Source: Glossina fuscipes (lineage: Eukaryota; Arthropoda; Insecta; Diptera; Glossinidae). Taken from it: a DNA stretch of 64,000 bases. Of the stretch, positions 48,939-60,795 are shown piece after piece (the first letter of the stretch is position 1; each line of letters starts with the position of its first letter). The notes under the pieces are model-generated. The model searched no databases and was not told where the DNA came from. It saw only the letters and a program-made list of their open reading frames with translations. A program made the position numbers and the translations under genes. The stretch is from NCBI RefSeq assembly GCF_014805625.2, contig NW_023998422.1, forward strand, positions 5,418,773 to 5,482,772, in the 5' to 3' direction.

Positions 48939-49747
48939 ATGAGGTGCTTCTTCCTCCTTGATAAAACAATTAAGATAAATTTGAATTTGACTATCAGAGA
49001 CACACCTACATTTTTTGGAACAGAGCTCTGTACACACCCTAACAGGACTATGTCAAACATTCAGATAAGACATAATTGTCTTTGGAAGCCTACTCCGCCC
49101 ATATTAAAAAATATAAAGTATTTTTGTGAACGCCTCATGAGTTTATATAAAAATACTTTTCAAACAACAAATAAATTCAAATTCCGTTTATAGGAACTAA
49201 TCTTAACTTAATTTTTTGAACTCTAGTTTGTGAACAAAAAAATGCGTATGAAAGAACACCCAAATTTGAGACTCTAGTGCGGCCAAACTAGAAAATATCA
49301 CCTATATTCACCTATATCCCGTGAACCTTTCGAACGATCCAAAAAAAATCAAATTTTTCTTTCAGAAACTATTGTTAACGCATTCTTAAAAATTACTTAC
49401 TTAGCAAAAAACACGTAACTTACTGACATTAACACGAAAAAACGAATTTGAATTTGTTAAAAAAAAAGTAAATGCGTTTTCTTCTAGCTCGCCTTTTATT
49501 TACTACACACAGCTATGCTTGTGTAGGTCATGCATAGTCTGTGCATAGGCCAGCAAAAATGAGCAAAAAAAAAAAAGCAGCAAAATGATTGCCATGTAGT
49601 TTTAAGATTCTTCCGTGTATAAAATTTTTTTTCTTGTCCGAAAATATGACATACTTTTAAAATTTTAAACTTCTTAAAAAAAAATTATTTCTACACATAG
49701 TAAAAACAAGAAATAATAAAAAAAATAAAAATTAATCATAAGCAGTA
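48939..49747. other. Unassigned non-coding DNA
   Basis: No gene was recognised. This is where the upstream end of the mariner relic would be expected, but no terminal repeat could be picked out by eye. Confidence 0.5.
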
Positions 49748-49971
49748 TATTGGAAAATGGCCCATAGTAAATACGATTTGGACCATTTTCAATACCGTTG
49801 GTCCTTGGGTCAAAATAGCTCAAATATATACACCTATAGGTTGAGTGCAAAGAAAGCAAGACAGACAGATGGACAAAAAAGCTTAATTAAGCGTGGGTCG
49901 TCTAGATGTTGCATACATCCACGCAAACCCCTCGTACTGCCGTACCATAAATGCTGTAGAGTATAAAAAAG
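49748..49971 (-). repeat. Family A dispersed repeat, 3'-truncated
   Basis: Minus orientation. It starts inside the element at GGACCATTTTCAATACCGTT, then GGTCCTTGGGTCAAAATAGC, CACCTATAGGTTGAGTGCAA, GACAGACAGATGGACAAAAA and GATGTTGCATACATCCACGC. It ends in ACCATAAATGCTGTAGAGTA with TAAAA. Confidence 0.8.
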
Positions 49972-50999
49972 TATTTGAATATGCGTGCCAAGATTGCCCG
50001 ACTAGACCAAGTAGTAGGGTTTCTCTTTAGGACAATACTGTTTGGTAGTGGTGTAGCAATGTTTGTGTTCACATATGAAATGGTTTCATTTTCCCTTTGT
50101 TGGTTTAAAAAAAACTCCAGTTGCGTTAAGCCTTTTTTCAATGAAAAAGCTTAGTTAACAAATACTGTTTACGTCCTCAGGTAACTGTTATCATTAATTT
50201 GGGTACAGTTTAGCAGCGTTTAGTTTTTATAGATAAATATCTGATCAGATTTGCTTTTTGTTTACGAAAACTTTTATTACGAGTAAGTAATTTCTTCTTA
50301 AACATCACTAGATATTCATGCGTATCACATATAATTAAGTATATTTTTTTATAGTAAACAATAATTTAATGGCGCTGGCGTTCTTTGTGCATATAAAGAT
50401 ATATATTTATTTCTTATTTATTTATTTTTTTTTTGGTGTTCGTATTAATTTTGTTAACAAATTGAGCGTAAACTTATATTTATTCACATTTTTTAAATTA
50501 ATTCCAATTTTTTCTTCTCTTTGTTTTAAACAAATTAATATGTAAAATCAACCGTATATATGTATGTATATATCTGTATATAGATGCTTGTGTATGCATG
50601 TGCGTTCATGAAAATTTATATGATTTATATTATTCACCTTAACCCTGAACGATTGCAATGAAGCTTCAAAAATTTGTAAATATGCGAACACACACACACA
50701 GCAATGTATTCATAATCATATAAACATATGTACGTTCGGTTGGAAAATGTGTTTTCATTTTTCATATTTGGTTATAATTAGAGAGGAAAGCGTTGTTTTG
50801 ATTAATTGTAAATCATGTGAAACGTATGAAAAAGAGAATAAACATTATGCAGCAATAAATTTTAAATTAAAATCAAAACATTTGAACAGTTTCAGTTCAA
50901 AGATATTTTAATTCAAAAATTATGCTAATAAAAAAAAAGAAATAAGTAAATAAATAAATAAATACAAATAAAAACAGCTAAAAACACTCTCGCGTCACA
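49972..50999. other. Unassigned AT-rich DNA
   Basis: No gene was recognised. Short ATGTAT and CACACA runs are present. Confidence 0.55.
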
Positions 51000-51320
51000 C
51001 GCTCCACCATTAAATACCGTACCCCATTTCGTTTAATGGACTTATTCACAAAACAATTTTTCAAAGTAAGGCGCATGGCACCAAATAAGTGGTTCGATCC
51101 GACCTTACGTCCAGAAAAGGCAATGTACGAAATTTCATCAAAATATTTTTGGTCCTCTAGGCCAATGAAAATAATACGTACAGACGGACGGACAAACTTA
51201 AATTGATTCGAAAAGTGTTAACTAATCAAAGAAGAAGTGGGTCGGGTCTTTTTCCAATTACATACATCCGCATAAACTGAAAATACCCTTACATCACAAC
51301 TACTGTACGGTATAATAACT
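51000..51320 (-). repeat. Family A dispersed repeat, near full length
   Basis: Minus orientation. It shows GCTCCACCATTAAATACCGT, TATTCACAAAACAATTTTTC, GGTTCGATCCGACCTTACGT, AATTTCATCAAAATATTTTT, GTACAGACGGACGGACAAAC, TTAAATTGATTCGAAAAGTG, ATTACATACATCCGCATAAA and ACTACTGTACGGTATAATAA. Confidence 0.85.
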
Positions 51321-51414
51321 TCGGTTTAGCATGAGTTTTTATTATTATTAATATAAAAATGGCCACAGAATAAATGCTAAGACTAAACTCTTAAAGCACT
51401 AGCATCTCAGGGTT

Positions 51415-51495
51415 TTGGCTTTATTAAAAATTCTACCGCACTTGGGATTTGAACCCACGACCATTGACCACTGCTAGTCAAGCCTACTCGATGAT
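51415..51495 (-). repeat. tRNA-like fragment (SINE-like), copy 3
   Basis: The minus strand reads ATCGAGTAGGCTTGACTAGC, AGTGGTCAATGGTCGTGGGT and TCAAATCCCAAGTGCGGTAG. GGTTCAAATCC is an exact pol III B-box, and TGGG-TTCAAAT-CCCA makes a 4-bp T-arm. TTGAC..GTCAA resembles an anticodon stem with an 8-nt loop. A matching acceptor stem is not found, so this is a tRNA-derived repeat head or pseudogene and not a working tRNA. Confidence 0.55.
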
Positions 51496-52021
51496 CAACA
51501 TGAGTTTTTCATATCAATACTTTTATTTGAAAAAATTCATACCCGTACAAAATAAACAGTGGAACGCTTGCTCTCCTAATAATAGCAACATAACTTAGGC
51601 AAAGATATCTCTATGTATACCTTTTGTGTAACATATAGCTTAAGTAAGGTAAAAGTCGATCAACTTTATCTTCACCTGCCTCCAATGACAAAACATAATA
51701 ACTTCTTATCTATCCGAAATTTTGAGAGAGTGTCTCTCAGATATCTTCAGATAACAAGATCGTTCGCCGAACATAATTAAATAGCGCGGTGTAATTTCAT
51801 GTAATTAAAATATTTGGACACTTGCATTAAGCTAAACTTGATTTCAAAGCAACAGTCAGTTAAGAGAAAACCGACTGAATGTGCAACCGTATGGGCATAA
51901 ACCACACAGATCATACACTTACATTTCTTTACGAACTTTATGCGGAAAGGCTTTTCAATCCCAAAGCGCAATTTCACTAAAGGCATCAACGCAGGTAACA
52001 GGGTTCTGCGCAAGTAAAAAT

Positions 52022-52051
52022 ACAGTTACTCTAGTGTGTTAGAGTAACTGT
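52022..52051. repeat. Perfect hairpin (12-bp stem, 6-nt loop)
   Basis: ACAGTTACTCTA and TAGAGTAACTGT are exact reverse complements around GTGTGT. The left arm is preceded by T, so it reads TACAGTTACTC, reminiscent of Tc1-like ends that begin CAGT after a TA target. The right side is not followed by A. A collapsed transposon or a chance foldback are both possible. Confidence 0.95.
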
Positions 52052-53007
52052 CCCTTAATGATCACGTCTTAACTCCTGCCCTGCCAATTATAGGCTCTTC
52101 ACATATCCGTAGAACATTCTCATATCCCTTTATCGAAAGATAAAAAAAAAAACTTTGGCTTTTGTTTACTTAAAAGGAAAGAACTGCCTTGACTTCATTC
52201 GACTTGGCCAGTCTAGCGCAAGTTTGGCCCAGGACAGCAAATATCAAGCTACGATAAGAATATTAAAAGAGAACTTCATAGCAGATTTCTCCACTTTTTC
52301 TATTGCTTTAATACAACTTTTCATCGCTCGAGAATGTGGAGACAAAGTTGATTACTTGAAAGTGTCTTCCAAGCCCTTGGGAAACAAGGGCTTTCCCTGT
52401 TGGAAAGTTACATCCTCATGTCGCACCTGTTAATTTCTAATTTCTCTTCCGCCTTAACGAGATGCTCTTAAGAAAGGTTTCTATTCCTTCCAAAGCATTA
52501 TCAAGCAAAGGTACATTGGTGTAGCTCGAGCACATGTACACAAAGGATATAATTTCCAAAAACTTATTGAAGCGGCAAATAAAACCTGAATATAGCGACT
52601 GCTATTGTTGTGTGCAATTTTAATGATAATCCGACTAATATTCTACAAGTCATTGTGATGGAGATACGATAGATATTGATTTCCAATCATACGCTTAGCG
52701 GATCAAACAGACCGAACCGTCTTTGACAAATGCAGCAAAAATGGCACGCTCTAATATGTATACACGATATACAAGTAAAAAGAATGAGGAAGAATATTTC
52801 AAGGACAAATTTATAGTTTTGGTATAGCAAGCTTATAATGAAAATTAATAAAAAAATTGATAAAAAGACTTTTTTATAACAAAAGAGAACGTGCCTTGAA
52901 CACATTTCGGAACTTTAAAAGCTTTTTTCTGGGAGTGAAGTTCTTCAAAATGGCGAGCACTATGACCTACCTAATCGACGTATATATAGAGCATAGTTGG
53001 TATAGTG

Positions 53008-53026
53008 GTAGTAGTAGTAGTAGTAT
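53008..53026. repeat. (GTA)n trinucleotide repeat
   Basis: About six GTA units. Confidence 0.9.
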
Positions 53027-53907
53027 TATGTACGATATTCATTTTTTAATTATTTTTTGTTTTTCGTATTTTTTACAACAACTTTAATAAAATGTCTTGA
53101 GTATAAGTTCTATCTGAACGGAGGTTGGCTTTCCCTTTAAGTTCTTCTTCTTTAATTCAATTTAAATTTATTAAGCAACGATTGCCTTTAATTAGCCAAA
53201 CTTAGACTTTGACTTAGACTTGGAGAAGAAACGAAAGCCTTCAATAAGCGAAACGTGACGTAGTCGCTATTGCTTTAAAGTGATGCAGTATTCCTGATTA
53301 TGACTAATTGTCTGCGAAATGGTTATAGCGATTGTCAAAACAGCTCAAGTATAAATATTCTGCAGCTTTAGCTTAAACTATTGCCGACCACAACATATAG
53401 TGAAGAGAGAATACATTTAGGAAATAATATTGTCCCTAAACGCCGGTCTACTAACTGACCGAGTTCACTAAATCTGAATCTCACTATTTCACTGTCAAAA
53501 GACTGAATAATTTTCATATCCACATTTAGGCCGCCTTTATTTTCCTATTTTGGCCAGTGCACCCATTATCCACTATAAGCTGTAAGTATTTCGAAGGATG
53601 GCACTTCTTGTGATCCTCTGTATGCTATAGTTTCTTGCCAAATAAACAATTTAACTTGATTATTATGAAAATTGTGGAAGCCTTGATTCAATGCCTATAT
53701 ATCCTGCTTGTACTACACAACTGATATTGTTGGCTAAGGATAAGGTGGTAACTTTTGTAAATCAAAGAAGAACGCGAAATATTCTCCCAAATTATTTACA
53801 GGTACATCTCTGGCTTCCTGCAAAAAATTTCTAGCCAGTTCGGCATTCAACAAGTGAATTTTGAGTGAATAAAATGGACTTACACCAATTACAGTGTTTA
53901 CTGGACT

Positions 53908-54760
53908 CACAGGTTATATTCGGTTTGTGCGGACTTATGCGATACCCAGAACGGCTTGAGATAGACCCATCTTTTATTATACCGAGCTTGTGTGTCCGCC
54001 AGTTCGTCTGATGTTTGTTCATATATTTTTGCGTTCAACGTACAGGTTCGAAATTTTTGAGATATTTTGATGAAATTTGGTACAACGACGTGAAGGCGAA
54101 CGCAATTGGTTCGGCTTGGATCACTTTTTCGATCAAGAAAAAAATGTTCTAATTTATAGAATTTCGCGATAATCATCACTAAGTAATACTACATAAGCAT
54201 TCTAAATTGATGAGAAGAAATTTGGGATCAGATGTGGAAATTTTTTGAAACCACTGAGTGTTCCTACGGAAAGTGGACCTTTATATGGAGAAAAGTACTA
54301 ATTTTCATTATTTCTTGATCAAAATTGAGGCATAATAATAGTATAACATGAACAATAATCTTACCGAACTAGGAAAATGTAGATCTATTTTGGATCCCAC
54401 CTTATAGAAAGGCGTTTATGGAAAGTAAGCCCTTGTATGGCAAAAATGTTCAATTTTTGATATTTTGTGATGAAAATTGGATCGTAAGATGTAAAATTTG
54501 GATCATATAAACGTGTTCAGTGGGAACCCTTCTGTGAGGAGAAAGTTTAACTTTTACATTATATGGTAGAAGCAAAGGCGAATTACTGAAATCTTTAACA
54601 AATAAATTGAATTTACTAACCTTGGATTTTTGGACTTTAGTTGAGCATTCTCCGTGAAAATTTTACTTCCACATAGAAATAATGTATAATTTTTAATGTA
54701 TTATCACGAAAATGAATCATTGTTTGTATTAAGCGAAGTGGTACAGGGTAAGTAACAATA
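53908..54760 (+). repeat. Family A repeat with apparent internal expansion
   Basis: The 5' part is a normal plus-orientation copy: CGGTTTGTGCGGACTTATGC, GGCTTGAGATAGACCCATCT, TTTTATTATACCGAGCTTGT, CGTTCAACGTACAGGTTCGA, GAGATATTTTGATGAAATTT and GGATCACTTTTTCGATCAAG, up to about 54185. The 3' end block GTATTAAGCGAAGTGGTACA with GGGTAAG appears only at about 54726. In between lie about four diverged units starting near 54223, 54377, 54490 and 54630. Each has a GGATC(A/C)-like start, a TATGGAAAGT or ATGGAGAAAA box, and a TTTTGTGATGAAAATTGG-like box. I infer amplification of an internal segment, or a longer master form of the element. Confidence 0.6.
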
Positions 54761-55106
54761 GGTCTTACCCGAATATAGGGTTGAATTGTTTACAGATAAG
54801 GAGATCATCTATAATTACTACTATCTTCACACTTTTTGAAAAATATGCTTACTCCACTTTCAAACTAAACGGGTCATAGAAATGATCCTATTTTGTGCAA
54901 TGCACACAGGTGTGATTTGACCGGCCATCAGCCAGACGAACTCATGTAGAGATCAACCAGACGAACTTACACTGAAAATGAGTAATTTATGATAAATAAT
55001 TCTAACGCGTTTAACAGAAGTATTTAATAAAATTGGTACATGTCTGTGGTGAGTAAAAAATATGCATACATAAAATATATAAAATATAGTTATGTACACA
55101 TATATT

Positions 55107-55109
<3 letters not shown>
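54761..55109. other. Unassigned non-coding DNA
   Basis: Nothing recognised. Confidence 0.5.

Positions 55110-55147
<38 letters not shown>
55110..55147. repeat. (AT)n microsatellite
   Basis: About 19 AT units. Confidence 0.95.
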
Positions 55148-55150
<3 letters not shown>

Positions 55151-58100
55151 CATACTTTCATTCGGATGTGCTTAAATAAAAAATATTTGTACACATTCTT
55201 TTTAAGAGAGACAAAAAAAATTTTATTCCATTTTGGCAGTAAACGGCGATACATTGAAAAGGTATTTAAATAAATAAAAACACATTTTGAGTTCAATATA
55301 CAAAATGATAACAATATAACCTTCAGGTAATTTTGCTTTAGCAAACGAATAACGTTAAGAAAAACAAAGACAAAACAAAAACCCTCAGCTGTATTTGTAG
55401 ATATGCTTTATGTAGAGAAACGTAACCATATACGCACATTACGTCTATGTGAATATGTAGGCATATGTGTGTTTGTATGACTACTTTGAAATAATTTCAA
55501 AAAAAAAAATTTTTTTTAAATAAATTTTCGAATATAATTTTCCGAAAATTAAGATCCATCCAGCAGTGTCCGTTCACAACAGGAAACAAGGAAACGAGAT
55601 ACACACACTATTCAAAAGAAAGAAAATGAAAAGAAAAAAAACAAATAAAAATAAACATAAATTTATTTAAGAGCTCTTATGTTTACATGTGCATGTGTTT
55701 AGGTAGATTTTCGTAAAAGACTCATATTACGAAATACAACACATGTTAGGCTTAAAAATCTTAATAGATTACCCATCAAACAATTTTCTAGATTGCACCG
55801 TAAGCCATTTTTACAATACCTTTTTATGCCAAAAATAAATCTTTGTTATGTTATTATTATATTTAATAAAATTTTTAGGCAATGCTTGAGCTTCTTTTTT
55901 GATCGCATTAAAATCTTCGTAACACTTCCCTCAACGCTTGCCAAATTCTCTACTCGGGCTCTTATTTAAGCCGCCAGCCTTTAACTGCGATTGCACTATG
56001 AAAATGTCGTGCAACAAAAAAGTTGAGGTTGCATGATATAAAAATTCATATATTTTTGTTCACTTCAGTTCGAAAAGTATTTTACATAGAGTTTTTTACA
56101 TAAGGTTCATTAATCTATTTATGCTTAGATGAAGTTCTTCTTGTTTACTCACTTCCGTTAATTTCTAAGCATCAGCTTAAAGATTGTGATATGATTATCG
56201 CTTAGGTAAAAAAATAAAGGTTTCAAAGAACACTTAATACGCCATTTGACCGCATATAAAATAAGCAACAACAACAAAAAATGGCAGTTGCCATCAAAAC
56301 TGGCTTTTTTCGTGGAAAGAAGAGCAACCTCAACTGAACAACAGATGTTCACACTTGTTGTTTTTTTTCTTCTTTTTTTTATCAAAGCAGACATGGCCGC
56401 ATTAGAGTGACTCAAGACTACACTGTTCTTTTTGCAAGTAATCAAAATATTTATTCACTTAAAGCTAAGTACAAATATTCAAGTTTAGTTTTTGGGCAAA
56501 AATGAACGACTTCGATAACTTTTTTTTAAATTACAAGACCCTAAAGAGGACAATGGTCATAAAGGACGACTGGTAGAGGAGGAGGGAGCAAATAAAGCGA
56601 AGTCTTTGCTTAGCTTTGAACTAACAGTAACAACGTGCAGAACGATAGAAGGACAAGTAGATTGTTTGGAGTCTTGTAACATCGTTAAAGAACAAAGAGT
56701 CATGCCAGTGTTTAAAGCGATGTACGGGTAATTTCACGGGAATCGGTTGACAATGTTAATAAGTCTTAGTAGTCGTCTTGGAGAGTTTGATTGATGGACA
56801 GATCTCTGTATTGACTCTGCAGAACATTTGCCGTTGCCAAATACACAGCAAAAAAGCGTCGAGTGTACTCGACTCACTTCTCTGTGCAGCTTGTGTACGA
56901 AAGATTCCAGGAACGAGTTGGACTATCGGAAATCGGCATTGCTTCAGATCTGTTTAAAGTGCACGGCACAAACTGATCACTGTATAGTCTATATTCTGAA
57001 ATTGCACAGTTCCTAAGGTAATCGGCTTTCAGTAGATACTTTGGCATACACGGGCCATAAATGTTACCGTGTCTTAGAGGCGCAATACTACTTTCAAGTT
57101 CTTCTTCTTTTTTTTCTTTTTAATATGACCAATCAGCCGGGCTATAGACGTGTAACGCAACGATGGTCTGAAGAAGGTGGGGAAAGAAAAAACGATAGGG
57201 AGTTCCCGCACTCTGATGGGCGTGTGCTTTTATCAACTAAGCACTCGCCATAGCTAAGACCAAATATTGTCTAATGTACTAGCATTTAAACCCGCAAATA
57301 CTGGCTTGGTAGTCGCGACTGTTACCTTGTCGGCTTGGCAGTACCAGGATATATGTAAATACAACTGTTTTTTACAAGCATGATTATAACGAGCAGACAT
57401 TGGCACTAGAACACGTAAAGCTACAATGATCGGACTTGAATTTTCTTTAAACAAAAATTTGAATGGAAACGATCGATATACGAACATTTTTAAATCGTAC
57501 CCTGGGCATGATGAAACAGTAGAAAACGACAACAACAAAAATGAAACAAACAAATTAAAAAATCCATAGGCATGAAAAGACTCCTTCAGGGGAGTACTTC
57601 CACAGTTAAAACATGCGACTCGAGAATTTAAAGCTTTTATCAACAGAGCTTTTTTCTAAGGATCTTGAATACAAGCGATCCTTTTTTCGACAAGTTTTCT
57701 TTTTATTTGCCAAGGTTACTATCCTAAACTTAACTTTCCCTCTCTGTATTTGCAATCACAACCACGTCAACACCCTGAGGATAAGCGAACTTTGATTAAA
57801 TTCATTTAGAATCGTGATTAACGTTACTTTATATATTACTTTGTATAAACGTTACTTTACGCTGATGAGTATACCTGGATATTACACAAAGGCAATGGCA
57901 ATGGTGTACCCCTTCCTCCCCGTGATTTGTAAAGCAGAAATTCATTATCGTAAGGCAACTATTACTTATCATACATTTTTTACAAAAACTTTTTTCGTTA
58001 GATGCAAAGACTTGGGCACATAAACCACTTTTGTTTTCTCATTCGACTTTAACGATAATTTTCATTTGCATATGAGAGAAAGTTGAAGTTTAAAAAATAA

Positions 58101-58155
58101 AACCATAGTAAGGAAAAAACTATTACACCTTTTGTCAGAATTTCGTCTATCGATC
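55148..58155. other. Unassigned non-coding DNA
   Basis: No gene was recognised. Frames of 95 codons (56158-56445, minus) and 129 codons (57254-57643, minus) are present. They carry no domain or motif I can identify and are not flanked by convincing splice signals. Confidence 0.45.
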
Positions 58156-58444
58156 ATATCCAACACCGCTTATGATACAACTCTTTTATTACACCGATCG
58201 AATCAGAGTCACGTCTTGAATCGATCTAAGCTTGTCTACCCGTCGTTTTCCATTATCTTCAGTCCGCAATTTTTTGAGATATTTTGATAAAGTTTGGTAC
58301 ACTCACATGTTTTGACCCAGGGCAGAACGCTATTGAAAACGAACCACTTTTTCTACCTCTTCTCATATAAGGTCTTATTTCGAAAAGTCGTTGTATGAAT
58401 AACTATAGAGTGGTGTAGGGTATTTAAAGGTAGCCCGTGGTCCA
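58156..58444 (+). repeat. Family A dispersed repeat
   Basis: Plus orientation. It shows CTTTTATTACACCGATCGAA, TCTAAGCTTGTCTACCCGTC, GAGATATTTTGATAAAGTTT and GGTACACTCACATG. Next come AGAACGCTATTGAAAACGAA, TCGAAAAGTCGTTGTATGAA, TAACTATAGAGTGGTGTAGG and GTATTTAAAGGTAGCCCGTG. It shows the clearest 3' GTGGTGTAGGGTA terminus in the window. Confidence 0.88.
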
Positions 58445-59071
58445 TAATAATGATTTTACTTGTTTTAAAGGTTCGAATTGTTCCAGAACATGTATGTACG
58501 TATATAATTTATTTATCCCAAAGAAATAAATTCTTGGATTAAATTATGATGAGCTCAGACTGTCTGGCGCAGATTAAACAACTTCTTTAAAATATTTTTA
58601 TTTTGATATATAAAAATGGAAAGCATTGGCTTGCGCAACCTGAATCTATCTATCGCCTCCGTAGTCTCGATGGTTCAAAGAAAGTATGTATAAAATAAAA
58701 TTCAAAAATTAAACAGCTGCAAATTTTGTGATATAAACAACCGCTCTTGCAGACGTCATGAATTGCGAGCTAATTAAAACAAATAAAAACAAAAGAAAAC
58801 AATAAGAAAATTTACATTCACCTTGAACCGAATGTTGAATACTCGCTCAGCCAGTTTGGCAAAAATATGTAAAAGTTATACTCACCTTTTCACTAATTAC
58901 GACAGTGTTGCTAAACCGATGTTTGTTTTAAAATTTTCTTAGATGTTCTAGAAAAATCGCTTAGGAATAAAAACCTGAGTCTTATAATTCAATTTCCAAG
59001 CAGGGAACCATACATTACTTCACATATTGTCGCTGGGATGGGAAATATTTAAAACAAATAAAAATCCTATA
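58445..59071. other. Unassigned AT-rich DNA
   Basis: No gene was recognised. Confidence 0.5.
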
Positions 59072-59424
59072 GTAGGCCACGGCTTAACTTTAAATACCCA
59101 ACACCACCTGACAGTTATTTATATAACGACATTTCAAAATGAGACATTAGATGGGAAAGAGGTAGAAAAAATAGTCTAATTCGATCTATTGTCAGCGGCG
59201 TTCGTTCCTTAGGACAAAACGTGTTAACGTACCGAACATCGTCAAAATATCTCATAAATTGAGAGTTGCAAGCTTGCAAAACCGACAGAACCGACGGACA
59301 GACAAGCTTGGATCGATTCATAAAGTAATTCTGAATAAAAAGCAGGTTCAAGTCCGTCTGGACGCTGCATGCATGCACATCATCTTAATATATCCCTGTA
59401 CCACAAGTGCTGCAGGGTATAAAC
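59072..59424 (-). repeat. Family A dispersed repeat, near full length
   Basis: Minus orientation, about 353 bp. It shows AGGCCACGGCTTAACTTTAA, TACCCAACACCACCTGACAG, TTATATAACGACATTTCAAA, GCGGCGTTCGTTCCTTAGGA, GTCAAAATATCTCATAAATT, GACGGACAGACAAGCTTGGA and GACGCTGCATGCATGC. It ends in the hairpin CTGTACCACAAGTGCTGCAG with GGTATA. Both ends of the element are visible. Confidence 0.88.
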
Positions 59425-60491
59425 ATTTACTTACTCATATATGTATTATGACATCTCTAATGCCTATTTCTGGATGGAGCAAGCGGAATGACCAGATTAA
59501 CATACCCGCTGTGCTTGCAAGAAAGAAACCTTTATTTAGGAAAAAAAAAAACAAAACAAAAGAAAAAGAAAAAGAAGAGAATAGAGGCAGAAGATAAACG
59601 AAAACAAGTTTACTCACTGATCCATTTTATAAAGAACTTTGCTTGTTTTAAACAATACCTTGTGATCCATGATTATCAAGTTCTTATTTTCTTTTTTGCA
59701 TCGTACAGTGTAATGAACAAATAAATAATTTTCTCTAAAAATCTTTTATAAATTATTTTTTTTTTTTTTGAAATAATCTTTATAAATGGATTAAACACAA
59801 CAGTTGATTAAATTTGAGACTCAATTACTTACTTAAACAAACATGACAATCAATTAACATATTTTATTGGCTACTTAACTTAATCTCTTGAATACTTGAA
59901 CTACCTGAGCTACGAATACGAATATAAGCACAGATGGATGTATGTGTGTTTGTGTGTGTATTAATATTCATCTAAAAAGACGCTGCTGTTTTTTTTTTTT
60001 TTTTTTTAAATATAATAAAAAAATTTAAAAGAGAAAACAAGAAATGAAATATAATTAGCTGACAGCGGATCTTTGAATACCCGTCGTTTTGTTGCTTTGA
60101 AAATAAAGTAACAAATGCTAATCTTGGCGATATGCATTTGCGGCAAGGCTAACGTTTTGCCTTACTTAGGCGTATATGGGTCATGGGTCAGCGAATAAAT
60201 TACAATAAATAACAAACACAACACAGCTCAAGATTATTACGCAAACCACGGGTTTTTAATTTTTGGATTCTTGTTAGCTGTGGACGACCATTTGAATCGA
60301 TTAAGTTGCTTTTCAACATGGCCTAACATGGCTGGACGTAAAGAGTAAAGATTGAAAATCCAATTTTGTTGTTCGCTCTAAAGCTTTGAAATTTGAGCCG
60401 TGGTCAGCCAGAATAACATGGATAAAATGATCGAAATGTTCCCCTTCAACGAATACAACACACAAAAATAGGTAGAGTTTGTGGCAACATT
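59425..60491. other. Unassigned AT-rich DNA
   Basis: Poly-A/T runs lie near 59540-59580, 59758-59769 and 59990-60008. No gene was recognised. Confidence 0.55.
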
Positions 60492-60795
60492 TTTATACTC
60501 TACACTGCTTCTGGTACGAGAGTATATTACGTTTGTGCGAATGTACGCAATACCCAAAAGGACTTGAGATAGACCCATATTTTGTTATATGGATCGTTTT
60601 AAGCTTGTCTGTCCGTCTGTCCATCCTGTTTTCAACCTACAAACCCGTAAATTTTAAGATATATAGATGAAGTTTGACACACTGACGTGTTTTCACCGAC
60701 AGTCAAACATTGGAACGGAACCATTTTTCGACCACTTCCCCTATAAAGGCTTTTCTTGAAAATTTATTTAGATAAACAACCACGAAGTGAAGTGT
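60492..60795 (+). repeat. Family A dispersed repeat
   Basis: Plus orientation. It shows TTTTATACTCTACACTGCTT, GTATATTACGTTTGTGCGAA, AAAAGGACTTGAGATAGACC, TTTAAGCTTGTCTGTCCGTC, TTTCAACCTACAAACCCGTA, ACACACTGACGTGTTTTCAC and ACCATTTTTCGACCACTTCC. It ends near CACGAAGTGAAGTG, the alternative 3' terminus. Confidence 0.88.

Larger units (their letters stand above)
51496..53907. other. Unassigned non-coding DNA
   Basis: No gene was recognised. A perfect hairpin lies at 52022-52051 and a (GTA)n run at 53008-53025. The 92-codon frame at 52155-52433 has no motif I can assign. Confidence 0.5.

Noticed and set aside
57254..57643. A 129-codon minus-strand frame.
   Set aside because: No domain, signal or family pattern, and no convincing splice context. 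Treated as chance.
22226..60795. Recurring GTCCGTCTGTCC motifs considered as CRISPR-like or regulatory arrays.
   Set aside because: They are kilobases apart, in both orientations, and embedded in longer dispersed repeats. The sequence is eukaryotic.
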